Source: an uncultured Lentisphaeria bacterium
Lineage (GTDB): Bacteria; Verrucomicrobiota; Lentisphaeria; Victivallales; Victivallaceae
Direction of reading: 5' to 3'
NCBI GenBank assembly: GCA_937888615.1
Contig: CALABZ010000267.1
Coordinates: forward strand, 1 to 8,045
Length of the DNA stretch: 8,045 nucleotides
The notes under the pieces were generated by a model, which made no database searches, was not told the DNA's origin, and saw only the letters and a list, made by a program, of their open reading frames with translations. Positions 7,414-8,045 of the stretch are shown in pieces (within the stretch, counting starts at the first letter, position 1; the number at the start of each line of letters is the position of its first letter). The position numbers were made by a program, and so were the translations under genes.

Positions 7414-8045
7414 TCAATATAAATAAGGGGTGTAAATGCCTTCCGATTCACGATACATGAGATCCTGCTTAATACCGTTATTGTACTTGGAACGCCATTC
7501 GACATGTCCGTCCGCGAACAATAGATTAAGCCCATCTCCATGGACAAAGCCGCTGTAAGGCGGCCCGTACTGCAAAGCCCCGATACTATGAAAAACAGCA
7601 TAAGAGCCCCCGGTCAACGAATCCGTACCGTCAGCAACCAGCGCAGTTCTGGCCGGCTGGCGCAGCACGGTACTTTTCTCTCCGTTCACCGCGGTGGTGG
7701 ACGCATTTTCCTGAAACAGGCTTTTGTTGACGAAATAATCACTGTTGACGAAATTTCCCCGCAAAAGTTTGTGCTTATGCGAGGGACAGAAAAGCATATT
7801 CGACGATTTGTACTCCAATACGCCGGAGGAACCCGACGCCGCGGTTGTCCGGGTTGTGTTCAAAAGATTGCTGAGCGTAATGGCCCACGTATAAGTCACC
7901 CCTTTTCCGGTAAACGGGAAATAGCTATCGTTGTCATCAATATACAAATTAATCGCCACCCCCACCTGTTTAAGATTATTGGTGCACCCCGCGGTTTGAG
8001 CTTTTTCCCGCGCTTTGTTCAGGGCCGGCAGGAGCATCGCCGCAA
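7414..8045 (-). CDS. Pseudopilin-like H-x9-DG (DUF1559-type) protein, 5' end outside window
   Basis: This is a type II secretion pseudopilin-like protein with its start beyond the right edge. The visible N-terminal residues are AAMLLPALNKAREKAQ followed by CTNNLKQVGVAINLYIDDN, the hallmark end of the prepilin helix and the segment after it. The missing part should hold the cleavage motif and the start of the transmembrane helix (usually FTLIELLVVIAIIAIL). The ATG at 8037 falls inside that helix and is not the start. The body contains a FCPSHKHK segment. Near the C-terminus FVHGDGLNLLFADGHVEW gives His, nine residues, Asp-Gly exactly (His codon at 7540-7542). About 210 residues are visible; the complete protein is probably about 235-240. 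Such proteins are heavily amplified in Lentisphaerae and Planctomycetes; their function is unresolved. It leads the minus-strand operon with two GH42-like genes. Confidence 0.9.
   Translation of the reverse strand, partial: AAMLLPALNKAREKAQTAGCTNNLKQVGVAINLYIDDNDSYFPFTGKGVTYTWAITLSNLLNTTRTTAASGSSGVLEYKSSNMLFCPSHKHKLLRGNFVNSDYFVNKSLFQENASTTAVNGEKSTVLRQPARTALVADGTDSLTGGSYAVFHSIGALQYGPPYSGFVHGDGLNLLFADGHVEWRSKYNNGIKQDLMYRESEGIYTPYLY

Overview
The window looks like a carbohydrate-degradation locus from a PVC-group bacterium, most likely Lentisphaerae/Victivallales. This assignment is inferred from gene content, not from a marker gene. Two signs support it. First, two pseudopilin-like proteins with an exact H-x9-DG motif lie next to glycosidase genes. 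Second, several large, divergent secreted glycoside hydrolases are encoded with no SusC/SusD pair. Gene density is very high (intergenic gaps of 6, 44, 32 and 15 bp), and no RNA gene, transposase, CRISPR array or phage gene was seen.

Layout. Plus strand: the 3' end of a pseudopilin-like gene (to 199), then 6 bp later an exported 816-residue protein with an N-terminal CBM9-like domain and a C-terminal GH123-like/DUF4091 barrel (206-2656). Minus strand, reading leftward from the right edge: a 5'-truncated pseudopilin-like gene (7414-8045), an exported 892-residue GH42-like protein (4720-7398), and a cytoplasmic GH42-like protein (3077-4687) whose frame is broken close to its C-terminus and continues at 2701-3090. 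The two gene sets converge on a 44-bp gap (2657-2700).

How the genes may work together (inference): each strand carries the same module, a pseudopilin-like gene followed directly by glycosidase gene(s). The exported DUF4091 and GH42-like proteins would act on a glycan outside the cytoplasm, and the unexported GH42-like protein would act on imported oligosaccharide. The substrate cannot be read from the sequence.

Points for a second look: a perfect 33-bp inverted repeat at the left edge that disrupts the pseudopilin reading frame and is probably a fold-back assembly artefact; a single net frameshift in the cytoplasmic GH42-like gene inside a conserved motif; and loss of both expected catalytic glutamates in the exported GH42-like protein, while its broken neighbour keeps them. 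I see no convincing new defence or mobile system here.
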